This document shows, one piece after another, positions 1-9,110 of a stretch of DNA of 64,000 nt. The position numbers were made by a program, and so were the translations under genes. This DNA is from Pusillimonas sp. UBA3987. Its GTDB lineage: Bacteria; Pseudomonadota; Gammaproteobacteria; Burkholderiales; Burkholderiaceae_B. How positions within the stretch are numbered: position 1 is the stretch's first letter; every line of letters begins with the position of its first letter. The DNA is taken from the NCBI GenBank assembly GCA_002384935.1, contig DGCD01000017.1, positions 62,001 to 126,000 on the forward strand, in the 5' to 3' direction. The notes under the pieces were generated by a model that did no database searches, had not been told where the DNA came from, and saw only the letters and a program-made list of their open reading frames with translations.

Positions 1-94
1 TCTTGGAACCAATCAACGCATTGGTTAGCGTCGATTTACCCACATTGGGACGCCCCACTACCGCAACAAAACCACACCGAAAGACTGAAGTCAT
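1..94 (-). CDS. era: GTPase Era, N-terminal fragment
   Basis: Only the first 31 codons are inside the window; the gene runs off the left edge. The visible peptide contains the G1 P-loop GRPNVGKST about 15 residues from the start, which is where Era has it. Era is a Ras-like GTPase with a C-terminal KH domain (outside the window) that binds the 3' end of 16S rRNA and assists 30S maturation. Its ATG overlaps the TGA of rnc as ATGA, the usual rnc-era coupling, so the two are probably co-translated. The identification rests on the P-loop and on the lepB-rnc-era order. Confidence 0.9.
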   Translation of the reverse strand, partial: MTSVFRCGFVAVVGRPNVGKSTLTNALIGSK

Positions 95-846
95 TTATTT
101 TCCTGGGATACGGCAACCGGCAGCGTCAATTGCGCATTCTTTCGTGCACGCGCACGCCCGCTTTTTGCCGGTGCCATTTGCTGAATTGAAGCAATTACCT
201 GGGTAGCAGCCAGTTGCTCCGCCGCCCGGCGGCTGGAGCCAGACGCCATGACTTTAATATCGAGCTTGGGTACCGAACACTCAACATCGAACATCTGATT
301 ATGTGCCGCGCCATGCGTACCAACAACGGTATATTGAGGCAGTTCCAGCTTGCGGCCCTGAAGCAACTCCTGCAAAAGTGTTTTGGGGTCCTTGCCCAGG
401 GTTTTGGGATCGACATTCTCCAGCATGGGGGCATATAAATCGCCAATAACCTTGCGCGCTGCATCAAAACCCTGGTCGAGGAAAACCGCGCCAAAAACCG
501 CTTCGAGTGCGTCAGCCAAAATGGACGGGCGTCGAAAGCCACCGCTTTTCAATTCGCCCTCGCCCAACCGGAGAAAATTCGACAATTGAAGCCTCTGGGC
601 GATTTCCGCCAATGAGGCCTGTTTCACCAGGTTCGCACGCAATCGGGACAAATCCCCTTCATCGACCTTTGGGAACTGGTTAAACAATAAGGATGCCACG
701 ACAAAATTCAGTATGGCGTCGCCCAGGAACTCAAACCGCTCATTGTGACGGGCGTTATGGCTTCGATGCGTTAATGCTTGTTCAAGCAATAATGGGTCGG
801 AAAAGGTATAACCCAGCGCTTTCTCAAGATTTGCAAGCTTTTCCAT
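91..846 (-). CDS. rnc: Ribonuclease III
   Basis: Double-strand-specific endoribonuclease that processes the 30S rRNA precursor and structured mRNAs. At 251 residues it has the usual two-domain layout. The catalytic domain carries the family signature NERFEFLGDA at 35-44, with E39 and D43, and the second acidic pair D112/E115 in ADALEAVFGA; these should bind the two Mg2+ ions. A double-stranded-RNA-binding domain follows at about 154-225, ending in a basic, low-complexity tail (SGRARARKN). Its ATG shares one base with the lepB stop (TAATG) and its stop overlaps the era start, so lepB-rnc-era is tightly coupled. Confidence 0.96.
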   Translation of the reverse strand: MEKLANLEKALGYTFSDPLLLEQALTHRSHNARHNERFEFLGDAILNFVVASLLFNQFPKVDEGDLSRLRANLVKQASLAEIAQRLQLSNFLRLGEGELKSGGFRRPSILADALEAVFGAVFLDQGFDAARKVIGDLYAPMLENVDPKTLGKDPKTLLQELLQGRKLELPQYTVVGTHGAAHNQMFDVECSVPKLDIKVMASGSSRRAAEQLAATQVIASIQQMAPAKSGRARARKNAQLTLPVAVSQENK

Positions 847-1733
847 TAGTTAAACCGACCTATTCGACCCAAGTCACCGAAATTCATCCATACAAAGAAC
901 GCACGGCCCACAATATTTTCGTCGGGCACGAACCCCCAATAACGGCTATCGAGACTGTTGTCGCGATTATCACCCATGACAAAATAATGTCCTTCCGGCA
1001 CCAGGCACCGGACACCACCTGAAAAATAATTACAATTTTCCCTGTAGGGGTAGTCGGTAATGGGCATGAAATCCTGACGCCGCTGACGATCCAGCAAAAT
1101 TCGATGCTGGTTTGTCCCGAACGTTTCAATGAATTCGCTGACATACGTCGAGCGATCCGGCTCATAAAAGTCGCCGGCACGCTCGAGCGGCACCTCCTTG
1201 CCATTCAGGTAAAGCGCCTTATTGCGATAGAGCACCTCATCACCGGGTACACCGACCACGCGCTTGATATAGTCTACATCGGTATCCACAGGATAACGAA
1301 ATACAATCACATCTCCCCGTTCAGGGTTTCCCACAGGAACCACTTTACGATCAATAACGGGCAAGCGAATACCGTAGTCAAACTTATTAACCAGGATTAA
1401 ATCGCCATTTTGTAAAGTGGGCAACATTGAGCCTGAGGGTATGCGAAATGGTTCAACAATAAAGGAACGCAACACAAAAACGAAAAGAATCACTGGAAAG
1501 AAACTAACGCAGTACTCGATAAACCAGGGCACTTTATGCGCTTTTTCATACGCTTCGCGCCTTAGTTTTGCGGCTTCAACCGACCCCACTCCCGCAGGGG
1601 CGGCATCATACCGCGCCATTTCCGCAGCAGCACGTTTACGCCTGCGAGACCGCAGGAAGAAATAGTCGAGAGACCAGACAATACCGGTAACGACCAGCAA
1701 AACAAATAAAATCAGCGCGAAATCCCAACTCAT
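846..1733 (-). CDS. lepB: Signal peptidase I
   Basis: Inner-membrane serine protease that removes signal peptides from Sec- and Tat-exported proteins. The 295-residue protein has two N-terminal membrane segments (about 5-27 and 74-92) separated by a basic cytoplasmic loop rich in Arg and Lys. Box B (PSGSMLPTL) supplies the nucleophile S102, and box D (DYIKRVVGVPGD) supplies the general base K157. The late GDNRDNSLDSR motif is box E. A substrate beta-domain fills the middle. It lies between lepA and rnc, and its stop codon shares a base with the rnc start. LepB is expected to process MucD, RseB and the PpiC protein of this window. Confidence 0.96.
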   Translation of the reverse strand: MSWDFALILFVLLVVTGIVWSLDYFFLRSRRRKRAAAEMARYDAAPAGVGSVEAAKLRREAYEKAHKVPWFIEYCVSFFPVILFVFVLRSFIVEPFRIPSGSMLPTLQNGDLILVNKFDYGIRLPVIDRKVVPVGNPERGDVIVFRYPVDTDVDYIKRVVGVPGDEVLYRNKALYLNGKEVPLERAGDFYEPDRSTYVSEFIETFGTNQHRILLDRQRRQDFMPITDYPYRENCNYFSGGVRCLVPEGHYFVMGDNRDNSLDSRYWGFVPDENIVGRAFFVWMNFGDLGRIGRFN

Positions 1734-1766
1734 ATCGTTATTTATTCCTATTGCCCCAACGCCACA

Positions 1767-3560
1767 TTATTTGTCATCGACCTGAAGAATCGCAAGAAAA
1801 GCCTCCTGCGGAATTTCAACGTTACCGACCTGCTTCATGCGTTTTTTACCGGCTTTCTGTTTCTCGAGCAGTTTTTTCTTGCGCGAGATGTCGCCACCAT
1901 AACATTTGGCTAGAACATTCTTGCGCAAGGCTTTTACACTTTCACGCGCAATGATTTCCGAGCCGATTGCCGCCTGAATGGCAATATCGAACATTTGGCG
2001 GGGAATCAGGCCACGCATTTTAGAGCAGACTTGACGCCCGCGATAACGTGCGTTGCTTCGGTGCACCATCATCGACAGCGCATCGACACGATCTCCGTTG
2101 ATCAGCAGGTCCACCCGAACAACATCCGAGGAACGATACTCGATGAAGTCATAATCCATCGACGCATAGCCGCGCGACACCGATTTCAGGCGATCGAAGA
2201 AATCGAGGACGATTTCTGCCAGCGGCATTTCGTAAATCAGCTGAACCTGGCGACCATGGTATGTCATATCGTCCTGGATGCCTCGCTTGTTGTTACACAG
2301 CGCCATGACCGGCCCCACGTAATCCTGCGGCATGAACAAAGTCACTTTGACGATAGGTTCACGGATATCGGTAATGGCCCCCACCTCCGGCATGCGCGAC
2401 GGGCTTTCAACCATAATCACCGTGCCGTCACGCTGCTCGACCTCGTACACAACAGACGGCGCTGTCGTGATAATGTCCATGTCGAATTCACGTTCCAGCC
2501 GCTCCTGCACAATTTCCATATGCAGTAGACCGAGAAAGCCACACCGGAAACCAAAACCCAAAGCCTGGGAGACCTCGGGTTCAAACATGAGCGAAGAATC
2601 ATTCAGACGCAGTTTTTCCAGCGAGTCACGCAGTTGGTCGTACTCACTGCTTTCAACCGGATACAAACCCGCAAAAACCTGCGGCTTCACTTCCTTGAAT
2701 CCAGGTAGCGGCTTATCGGCCGGACGGTTCGCCAAGGTTACCGTATCACCCACCTTGGCATTCTCCAACTCTTTGATTCCGGCAATCACAAAACCGACCT
2801 GCCCCGCCGATAGCTGTTCGCACGGGACCGATTTCGGCGTGAAAATACCAATTTGCTCGCACAAATGTGTGAAACCTGTCGCCATCAGGCGAATCTTGTC
2901 TTTTGGCTTCAATACGCCATTGACAATACGCAGGAGCATCACAACGCCCACATAGTTGTCGAACCAGGAATCGATAATAAGCGCTTGCAACGGCGCATCG
3001 GGATCTCCTTTCGGAGGCGGCACCTTGGCAACGACCTGCTCGAGAATCTCATCAATACCCATACCGGTTTTGGCACTGGCCAAAACAGCTTCCGAGGCGT
3101 CAAGACCAATCACATCCTCAATTTCCTGGCGGGCGGCGTCAGGCTCGGCTGAGGGCAAGTCCATCTTGTTCAACACCGGGATCACTTCAACGCCCTGTTC
3201 GATCGCGGTGTAGCAATTCGCGACAGTCTGGGCCTCGACCCCCTGGGAAGCATCCACGACAAGCAAAGCCCCCTCGCAAGCCGACAATGACCGACTCACC
3301 TCATAGGAAAAATCAACATGGCCCGGCGTATCGATCAGATTCAAAGCATAGACTTTTCCGTCTTTTGCCGTGTAGGCCAGCGAGGCCGTCTGGGCCTTGA
3401 TCGTAATGCCACGCTCACGTTCGATATCCATCGAATCGAGCACTTGCGCAGCCATTTCGCGGTCTTGCAGGCCACCGCAACGATGAATCAGGCGGTCAGC
3501 CAAGGTGGATTTACCATGGTCGATATGGGCAATAATGGAAAAATTGCGGATGTGGTTCAT
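1767..3560 (-). CDS. lepA: Elongation factor 4 (ribosomal back-translocase LepA)
   Basis: Translation GTPase of 597 residues, the normal length. The G1 motif AHIDHGKST is at 11-19 and the G3 region (DTPGHVDF) and NKMD (G4) are intact. EF-G-like domains II, III and V follow, then the LepA-specific C-terminal domain ending with a Lys-rich segment (SRKKKLLEKQKAGKKRMKQ). LepA acts on ribosomes during initiation or stalled elongation, including 30S biogenesis. The gene is separated from mucD by 121 bases holding a terminator for the upstream unit, so lepA-lepB-rnc-era probably has its own promoter between about 3561 and 3617, though I cannot point to convincing boxes. Confidence 0.97.
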   Translation of the reverse strand: MNHIRNFSIIAHIDHGKSTLADRLIHRCGGLQDREMAAQVLDSMDIERERGITIKAQTASLAYTAKDGKVYALNLIDTPGHVDFSYEVSRSLSACEGALLVVDASQGVEAQTVANCYTAIEQGVEVIPVLNKMDLPSAEPDAARQEIEDVIGLDASEAVLASAKTGMGIDEILEQVVAKVPPPKGDPDAPLQALIIDSWFDNYVGVVMLLRIVNGVLKPKDKIRLMATGFTHLCEQIGIFTPKSVPCEQLSAGQVGFVIAGIKELENAKVGDTVTLANRPADKPLPGFKEVKPQVFAGLYPVESSEYDQLRDSLEKLRLNDSSLMFEPEVSQALGFGFRCGFLGLLHMEIVQERLEREFDMDIITTAPSVVYEVEQRDGTVIMVESPSRMPEVGAITDIREPIVKVTLFMPQDYVGPVMALCNNKRGIQDDMTYHGRQVQLIYEMPLAEIVLDFFDRLKSVSRGYASMDYDFIEYRSSDVVRVDLLINGDRVDALSMMVHRSNARYRGRQVCSKMRGLIPRQMFDIAIQAAIGSEIIARESVKALRKNVLAKCYGGDISRKKKLLEKQKAGKKRMKQVGNVEIPQEAFLAILQVDDK

Positions 3561-3617
3561 AAACCTGAATGGATGAAATCCGGGCTGAGACGACAGCCAC
3601 GGATAAAAACGATAAGC

Positions 3618-3647
3618 AAAAAGAGGAGCGCACTGGGCGCCCCTCTT
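3618..3647 (-). terminator. Intrinsic terminator after mucD
   Basis: Read on the minus strand, a stem AAGAGG / CCTCTT (arms 3642-3647 and 3621-3626) with an inner GCGC pairing is followed directly by a run of T residues (3622 down to 3618). It lies 35 bases past the mucD stop and before lepA, so it should end the rpoE-rseA-rseB-mucD transcript. Confidence 0.75.
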
Positions 3648-3681
3648 GTAGCGACAACCGCATTTTAGCCGGTTTGGCGAA

Positions 3682-5166
3682 TTATTTCGTCGGCGTCACG
3701 ACAATCCACTGGGATTGCCCTTCACGATACACCAGTAATGCGGCATTTTTTGAGGTGTCGAGCCCCGCGACGGTTTTGGCGAACTGTTCGGGATTGGTAA
3801 TATCCGTATCATTCACCGTCAGGATGATATCTCCCGGTGCAATACCCGCCGTGGCTGCCGGCCCCTTGGCCGCCGTCACCATGACACCTTGCTTCAGGCT
3901 CTCGCTCTTGAGCACATCGGCAGGCACCGCCTGGACTCCCAAACCCAGTACGTCAGTTGACATTTCCTCGGCCTGTGAACCCGTATTAGCCTGGGCTGCG
4001 GCTTCGTCGGACTCAAACTCCCCAACGCGGACACGCAACGATACCTCTTTGCCTTTGCGCCATACTTTCATGGTTGCACGGGTATCAGGTTTGGTTCCCC
4101 CAACGATTCGAGGCAGGTCCGACCACTGAGCAATGGGTTCGCCATTGAAGTCGGTAATGACATCGCCTGCCTGAACACCTGCTTTATCGGCAGGCCCATC
4201 ACGCTGAACGTTACTGACCATTGCACCACTGGCACTGTCTAACCCGATTGCCTTGGCTACTTCTTCGGAAACCGGACCGATTTGTACACCAATGCGCCCG
4301 CGGGTAACTTTGCCATGCTCTTTGAGTTGCTCAACGACACGCATGGCTTCATCAATGGGAATTGCAAGCGAGATACCCATGAAGCCGCCGCTTCGGGATA
4401 CGATCTGTGAGTTAATACCCACGACCTCACCAGCCAGGTTCAAGAGCGGACCTCCGGAATTGCCGGGATTCACAGCAACATCGGTTTGAATGAATGGAAG
4501 ATAATCACCGGTATCCCGGTTAATCGCACTGACGATACCCGAGGTAACGGTCGACTCCAGGCCGAAAGGAGAGCCAATAGCCAACACCCACTGCCCTTTC
4601 TTGAGTGTGGTTGACGTACCAATGGGCAGCGGCTTCAGGTCTTGCGCATCGATTTTGATTAGCGCAACGTCAGTGCGCGCGTCTGTACCAATCACCTCGG
4701 CCTTGTATTCCTGGCCGTCGGTCAGCGTCACCTGGATATCGGAAGCCCCCGCGACAACGTGAGTGTTGGTCAGAATATAGCCATCTTCGGAAATAATGAA
4801 CCCGGAACCAACGCCCCTGGGAACAGTGCGTTCCTGAGGCTGCGCTCCATCAGGAGCCGGCGCGCCGCCGGGGGGACCACCACGACCGGGCGGCACAAAA
4901 TCGGGGCCGAAAAACCAACGGAACAGCTCATAGGGATCGGAACCCGGCCCCATCTGAGAACCAACAGGAATGCTCTCGGTCGTACGAATATTCACAACCG
5001 ACCCTTCCGATTGCGCCACCACTTCGGTGAAGTCGGGAACCGTTAATGTCGGTACGGCCGCCGTTTGCGCCTGAACCGAAACACTCGCCCCTAGCAGGGT
5101 ACAAGCAACCATCGCGCCAGCAAAAAACCGTTTCACACGTTCTTCAACGCGGGTTGTTCGCATCAT
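3682..5166 (-). CDS. mucD: Periplasmic Do-type serine endoprotease (MucD/DegP family)
   Basis: HtrA-family protease and chaperone for misfolded envelope proteins. Residues 1-33 form a signal peptide (basic start, hydrophobic 14-28, VQA-Q cleavage context). The trypsin-like domain has the triad H136 (NTHVVAG), D166 (TDVALIKI) and S237 (GNSGGP). Two PDZ domains follow at about 283-370 and 400-490. A Gly/Pro-rich insert at 92-112 sits in the LA-loop region. Length (494) fits DegP/MucD. An AAGGAG ribosome-binding site lies just upstream of the ATG. It is the last gene of the rpoE-rseA-rseB-mucD unit, the arrangement in which sigma-E drives its own quality-control protease. Confidence 0.94.
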   Translation of the reverse strand: MMRTTRVEERVKRFFAGAMVACTLLGASVSVQAQTAAVPTLTVPDFTEVVAQSEGSVVNIRTTESIPVGSQMGPGSDPYELFRWFFGPDFVPPGRGGPPGGAPAPDGAQPQERTVPRGVGSGFIISEDGYILTNTHVVAGASDIQVTLTDGQEYKAEVIGTDARTDVALIKIDAQDLKPLPIGTSTTLKKGQWVLAIGSPFGLESTVTSGIVSAINRDTGDYLPFIQTDVAVNPGNSGGPLLNLAGEVVGINSQIVSRSGGFMGISLAIPIDEAMRVVEQLKEHGKVTRGRIGVQIGPVSEEVAKAIGLDSASGAMVSNVQRDGPADKAGVQAGDVITDFNGEPIAQWSDLPRIVGGTKPDTRATMKVWRKGKEVSLRVRVGEFESDEAAAQANTGSQAEEMSTDVLGLGVQAVPADVLKSESLKQGVMVTAAKGPAATAGIAPGDIILTVNDTDITNPEQFAKTVAGLDTSKNAALLVYREGQSQWIVVTPTK

Positions 5167-5186
5167 GAAATCTCCTTGAAAATGAA

Positions 5187-6206
5187 TTATTGCTGTCCGG
5201 CCGGCGGCGCGACATATTGCGTTTGCTCGGCAATACCTTGCAAAGTCGACGTAGGAATAATACCCACGGCAGTCAGCCAGTAATCACCAATCCGTGTTCC
5301 GTAAACATTAATTGCGCCGTTACGCATGGCACCCTTGTGAAGGGTGCGTGCATCATTGGCCGCATCGAACACTTCAATGAACACCGACACTGTCGCCAGC
5401 CCATCAGACAACACCACATGCTTTACCGCATCGCCCGACTTCATTGGGCGAGCCAGTTGCTTTGAAAACGAGAAGCCGGAAGGTGACTGAATACGCCACC
5501 CCAACTCCGTAACGTCGATATCACGTGTTGAAATTTGTACCTTGTCCCAATCCGACGTATCCCAGGAAGAGTCCAACCCTTCACGGACAACATCTTCTCC
5601 TGTTTGTAGCATGGTAAAGGCAATCTCATCGATAACATCCTGGTCACTGACGGTTTGAGCCTTGATTAATAATTTAGTTTCCGTGTCGACACAAAATTTG
5701 TAACCATATCGATCTTCCGAGCGTGGTTCAACGTGGATCATCTGACACTCGCGCCCGGCAACACGCGTGATGTCTGCCTCACTGACAGACAACTCATAAT
5801 ATTCAGAAATCGCGTCGGTGTTGCCCAAAAACAGGCTGGGAAAACGATCTGTCCGCGCCTTGTCGATCAATACAAGGTTTTTCTCTGGAACCAAACAGAG
5901 CTGGGTTTCATTATGCCGAATAAACTCTCGCGGTGAACCATCCAGCACTTCGAGTCGCTCGCGCTCGCCGGTACCGTCAACCACATGAATAATTCGCGAT
6001 GAGCGCATGGTTCCGCTCTCGGTATAAGTAAACACGCCGGCATAATCGGTGTTGCGTGCTGCTTGCTGTGCCTGTTGCAACAATTCGAATGCGGCTTTAT
6101 AAGGCTTCTCGCTCTCTTGCGCCTGCACCGACGGCAAGCAAGCCAGCGCCCCCATCAACAGCCAAGCCAGATGCCAGGCAGACATTTGCCGAGTTACCCT
6201 TCTCAT
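5187..6206 (-). CDS. rseB: Sigma-E regulatory protein RseB/MucB
   Basis: Periplasmic partner of the anti-sigma factor RseA. It shields RseA from proteolysis until envelope stress signals (in E. coli, mislocalised lipopolysaccharide) release it. The 339-residue product starts with a signal peptide (MRRVTRQMSAWHLAW..., predicted cleavage after VQA at about 27-29). It then shows the two-domain MucB/RseB architecture: an N-terminal lipoprotein-carrier-like fold (PYKAAFELLQQAQQAARN onward) and a smaller C-terminal domain from about residue 225. The ATG overlaps the rseA TGA (ATGA), which implies coupled, near-stoichiometric synthesis with RseA. A 20-base gap precedes mucD. Confidence 0.9.
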   Translation of the reverse strand: MRRVTRQMSAWHLAWLLMGALACLPSVQAQESEKPYKAAFELLQQAQQAARNTDYAGVFTYTESGTMRSSRIIHVVDGTGERERLEVLDGSPREFIRHNETQLCLVPEKNLVLIDKARTDRFPSLFLGNTDAISEYYELSVSEADITRVAGRECQMIHVEPRSEDRYGYKFCVDTETKLLIKAQTVSDQDVIDEIAFTMLQTGEDVVREGLDSSWDTSDWDKVQISTRDIDVTELGWRIQSPSGFSFSKQLARPMKSGDAVKHVVLSDGLATVSVFIEVFDAANDARTLHKGAMRNGAINVYGTRIGDYWLTAVGIIPTSTLQGIAEQTQYVAPPAGQQ

Positions 6207-6691
6207 TGCGTTGCGGCCCCCGCCTGAAACGAGACTTGCCGAACCGGATTCACACCGGCAAACTGCTGATGTGCACTCACGTAATCGTGCAACCCGGAAT
6301 CATCCGCCGCGGCCAACATGGGCGGCGCCTCGTTGACCTGCCCGCCCACAAAATAAGGTAGCGCAACCCATACAACCGAGGCCACGGCTGCCGCCACCGC
6401 CAGGCCCGATACCCCCGCGCGCCAGACAGGTGAGGTTTTGCGCAGCCGGGGGGCAACAATAACCGGTTCGTCGTCTATTGCTTTTGACACACGGGCATAG
6501 AAACGGTCTGAGGGCTGCACTGCCAGCTCTTTGCTACGCATTACATCGCCGATCAAGTGGTAGGTGTCCCACAGCTGCCTGCCATAAGGGGTATCGAGAT
6601 CTTCCGCCCGAATTTGCGCTTCCCCATCAACCCAGGCCGAAACACTCTCTTCCCATGAAGAATCGTAATCGGAACGCGTCTGAGTATGCAT
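6203..6691 (-). CDS. rseA: Anti-sigma-E factor RseA/MucA
   Basis: Membrane-anchored anti-sigma factor that holds RpoE at the inner membrane. I place the start at the ATG at 6691 because AAGGAG sits eight bases upstream; a GTG three codons earlier would be too close to it. The 162-residue product has an N-terminal cytoplasmic domain (SWEESVSAWVDGEAQIRAEDL matches the RseA_N pattern), one membrane segment at about 91-115, and a short periplasmic tail that should contact RseB. Regulated intramembrane proteolysis by DegS- and RseP-like proteases would be expected; neither gene is in this window. It follows rpoE by 12 bases. Confidence 0.92.
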   Translation of the reverse strand: MHTQTRSDYDSSWEESVSAWVDGEAQIRAEDLDTPYGRQLWDTYHLIGDVMRSKELAVQPSDRFYARVSKAIDDEPVIVAPRLRKTSPVWRAGVSGLAVAAAVASVVWVALPYFVGGQVNEAPPMLAAADDSGLHDYVSAHQQFAGVNPVRQVSFQAGAATQ

Positions 6692-6703
6692 AATTGTCAC
6701 TCC

Positions 6704-7306
6704 TTACCACCGTTGCGTCTCTGCGCCCGTGCCCAGCACAGGGCGCAGTTGCGCCGCAATTGCCTCTCGCGCGCGAAAAATACGCGAGCGAACTGTTCCT
6801 ATGGGGCAACCCATTGACTGGGCAATATCCTCATAGCTCATACCTTCAATTTCCCTTAACACAATAGCCGTGCGCAACTCTTCCGGTAGCGCATCGATTG
6901 CCTCATTAACCGTACTGACCACTTGCCTGCTGGCCAGAACCGATTCGGGCGTGCTGATATCGGTTAGGTTATCAATTTGGTCAAAAGTTTCATCGTCTTC
7001 GTTTGAAACAATTGAAGAAGACATTGGGCGACGTTGACTTGAGGCCTGCCAATTCCGTGCCGTATTGATCGCGATGCGATACAGCCACGTATAAAACGCG
7101 CTATCGCCGCGAAACTGAGGCAAGGCACGATACGCCTTGATAAACGCTTCTTGAGCCACATCCTCAACTTCGGACGGTTCACGAATCATGCGCGACAATA
7201 AGCGCATGATTTTGCGCTGGTATTTCAATACCAGTAAATCGTACGCCCGCTTGTCTCCGCGTTGAACACGCGCAACCAGTTCTGCATCGACATCACGCTC
7301 GCTCAC
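6704..7306 (-). CDS. rpoE: ECF sigma factor RpoE (AlgU)
   Basis: Extracytoplasmic-function sigma factor for the envelope stress response. Region 2 (AYDLLVLKYQRKIMRLLSRM, then DVAQEAFIKAYRALPQF and YTWLYRIAINTARN) and region 4 (ALPEELRTAIVLREIEGMS, then a helix-turn-helix at IGTVRSRIFRAREAI) are complete. I chose the GTG at 7306, giving SERDVDAELVARVQRGD, the usual RpoE start; a longer reading to a GTG at 7357 adds 17 residues that do not look like RpoE. There is no in-frame ATG nearby. The start overlaps the upstream YgfX-like gene by 14 bases. It is co-directional with rseA, rseB and mucD. Confidence 0.93.
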   Translation of the reverse strand: MSERDVDAELVARVQRGDKRAYDLLVLKYQRKIMRLLSRMIREPSEVEDVAQEAFIKAYRALPQFRGDSAFYTWLYRIAINTARNWQASSQRRPMSSSIVSNEDDETFDQIDNLTDISTPESVLASRQVVSTVNEAIDALPEELRTAIVLREIEGMSYEDIAQSMGCPIGTVRSRIFRAREAIAAQLRPVLGTGAETQRW

Positions 7307-7727
7307 GCACACCCCCCACCATCGCGATGTGTTGAGCGACCTGCATACCCAGCGCACGCCAGGCCGGCTCGGATACTCGAGATTTCCAGACTGTTAATTC
7401 CATAATTCGGTTCGCCCCGGAAGCTTCCTGTGTAAAGCGCAGTGTAGTCCAGACCCCATTAGGCCAGACCCGCTCCAATGATACCCGACGTTCACCTTCG
7501 CGATGGGCAGTGTAAATCCACCCTCCCTCCTCAAAACGCAGGGAGCCCCGCACGAATAAAGAATGCATGACACGACGCCGACAAAACATGAAAGCAACCA
7601 GCGTCGTGCCGGAAAACAGTGCAAGACTGTGAGACAGAAGAATTGATGCTGCCAGCAAAAGTACAAGAGTAGCGGCAAACCATACCCACAACGGGGTACC
7701 GATTTGCCACTCAGTGGAATTTTGCAT
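7293..7727 (-). CDS. Small membrane protein, YgfX-like
   Basis: A 144-residue protein with two adjacent hydrophobic segments near the N-terminus (about 12-30 and 33-48), then a charged, beta-rich domain with conserved-looking Trp residues (GGWIYTAHREGERRVSLERVW). This layout resembles the YgfX/CptA family, and a gene of this kind commonly sits between fabF and rpoE in betaproteobacteria. That assignment is from architecture and position only; I cannot quote a specific motif. No function is claimed. Its 3' end overlaps the rpoE start by 14 bases, so translation of the two is probably linked. The ribosome-binding site is weak, and it follows fabF by 14 bases. Confidence 0.65.
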   Translation of the reverse strand: MQNSTEWQIGTPLWVWFAATLVLLLAASILLSHSLALFSGTTLVAFMFCRRRVMHSLFVRGSLRFEEGGWIYTAHREGERRVSLERVWPNGVWTTLRFTQEASGANRIMELTVWKSRVSEPAWRALGMQVAQHIAMVGGVRERA

Positions 7728-7741
7728 TCCGCTGGCCCGGC

Positions 7742-8971
7742 TTAAATCCGTCGCACCAGCATTGACCCGTTCGTGCCGCCGAAACCAAACGAGTTAGACA
7801 GGGCCACATCAATTTTCAGGTCGCGTGCCTCATTGGCACAATAATCGAGATCACACTCCGGATCTTGATTAAAAATATTAATAGTGGGAGGAGATACCTG
7901 ATGATAAACCGCCAGCGTAGTGAAAACCGCCTCTATCCCGCCAGCCGCCCCCAGCAAATGCCCTGTCATGGATTTGGTGGAGTTAACGACCAATTTGCGT
8001 GCATGATCGCCGAAAGCCAGTTTTAACGCTTCCGTTTCGTTTTTATCACCCAGGGGTGTCGAGGTGCCGTGAGCATTAATATAAGAGATCTCGGTAGGAT
8101 CAATACCCCCGTTGCGCATGGCCAGCAACATGCCGCGCCGCGGGCCGTCTTTATCGGGCGAGGTAATGTGATGCGCATCGGAGCTCATACCGTAGCCAGC
8201 AAACTCGCCATAAATTCGGGCTCCCCGTTTACGGGCGTGCTCATACTCCTCAAGCACCAGGGCTCCAGCCCCTTCGCCAAGCACAAAACCATCGCGATCG
8301 ACATCCCAGGGACGGGAAGCGGCCTGAGGATCATCATTTCGGGTAGACAAGGCCCGCATGGCGGCAAAACCGCCGACACCCAGGGGTGAAACAGTCGATT
8401 CCGCACCCCCGGCAACCATGACGTCTGCATCGCCGTACTCGATCAGGCGTGCGGCATCACCAATGGAGTGCAACCCTGTTGTGCAGGCCGAAACCACTGC
8501 ATAACTGGGTCCTTTCAGGCCCAACATGATGGATAATTGTCCTGAAACAAGATTGATGAGCGAGCCCGGCACAAAAAATGGCGAAATACGCCGCGCACCG
8601 CGCGACAGGTATTCAGACTGTGTTTCTTCAATACGGGGCAAGCCACCAATACCCGAACCAACAATGACGCCGATACGATCGGCATTCTGCTCATTCACAT
8701 CCAGGCCCGCATCTTTCCACGCCTGCACACCGGCAGCCACGCCATAATGAATAAACGTATCCATTTGCTTGGCTTCCTTGGCCGACATGTAGTCCGTGAC
8801 GTCGAAATCCTTGACTTCCGCCGCGATCTGCGCGTTCAGACCTGACGCATCAAAACGTGTGATATGACTCACACCCGAACGCCCACTCACCAAATTACTC
8901 CAGGCGTTGTCGATATCATTCCCTACGGGCGAAATAATACCCAGACCCGTTATGACGACACGTCGCTTCAC
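7742..8971 (-). CDS. fabF: Beta-ketoacyl-ACP synthase II
   Basis: Condensing enzyme that elongates acyl-ACP with malonyl-ACP, including the C16:1 to C18:1 step. The 409-residue thiolase-fold protein has all catalytic residues: nucleophile C163 (VVSACTTG), H301 (INAHGTSTPLGD), K333 and H338 (TKSMTGHLLGA). The C-terminal NSFGFGGTN motif is intact. It follows acpP by about 140 bases. That gap contains no second gene, only an isolated hairpin that I do not call a terminator, so acpP-fabF cotranscription is likely. Confidence 0.97.
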   Translation of the reverse strand: MKRRVVITGLGIISPVGNDIDNAWSNLVSGRSGVSHITRFDASGLNAQIAAEVKDFDVTDYMSAKEAKQMDTFIHYGVAAGVQAWKDAGLDVNEQNADRIGVIVGSGIGGLPRIEETQSEYLSRGARRISPFFVPGSLINLVSGQLSIMLGLKGPSYAVVSACTTGLHSIGDAARLIEYGDADVMVAGGAESTVSPLGVGGFAAMRALSTRNDDPQAASRPWDVDRDGFVLGEGAGALVLEEYEHARKRGARIYGEFAGYGMSSDAHHITSPDKDGPRRGMLLAMRNGGIDPTEISYINAHGTSTPLGDKNETEALKLAFGDHARKLVVNSTKSMTGHLLGAAGGIEAVFTTLAVYHQVSPPTINIFNQDPECDLDYCANEARDLKIDVALSNSFGFGGTNGSMLVRRI

Positions 8972-9110
8972 AGATGACTCCTAGAAATAAAAAAGCGGTT
9001 TGAAGCCAGCCTATTTATGCAAGCGCAAATACAGCCACTGCCAATAAGCCATCTAGAAACCGCCCCGACCCGAGCTGCGTTAAGCGCAACTCCGAGCCTT
9101 TTTGTTGAAA

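Noticed and set aside
9072..9092. Hairpin GAGCTGCG / CGCAACTC between acpP and fabF
   Set aside because: Stable 8-bp stem, but in the minus-strand reading no T-run follows; the T-run lies on the plus strand, eight bases away, where there is no gene to end.
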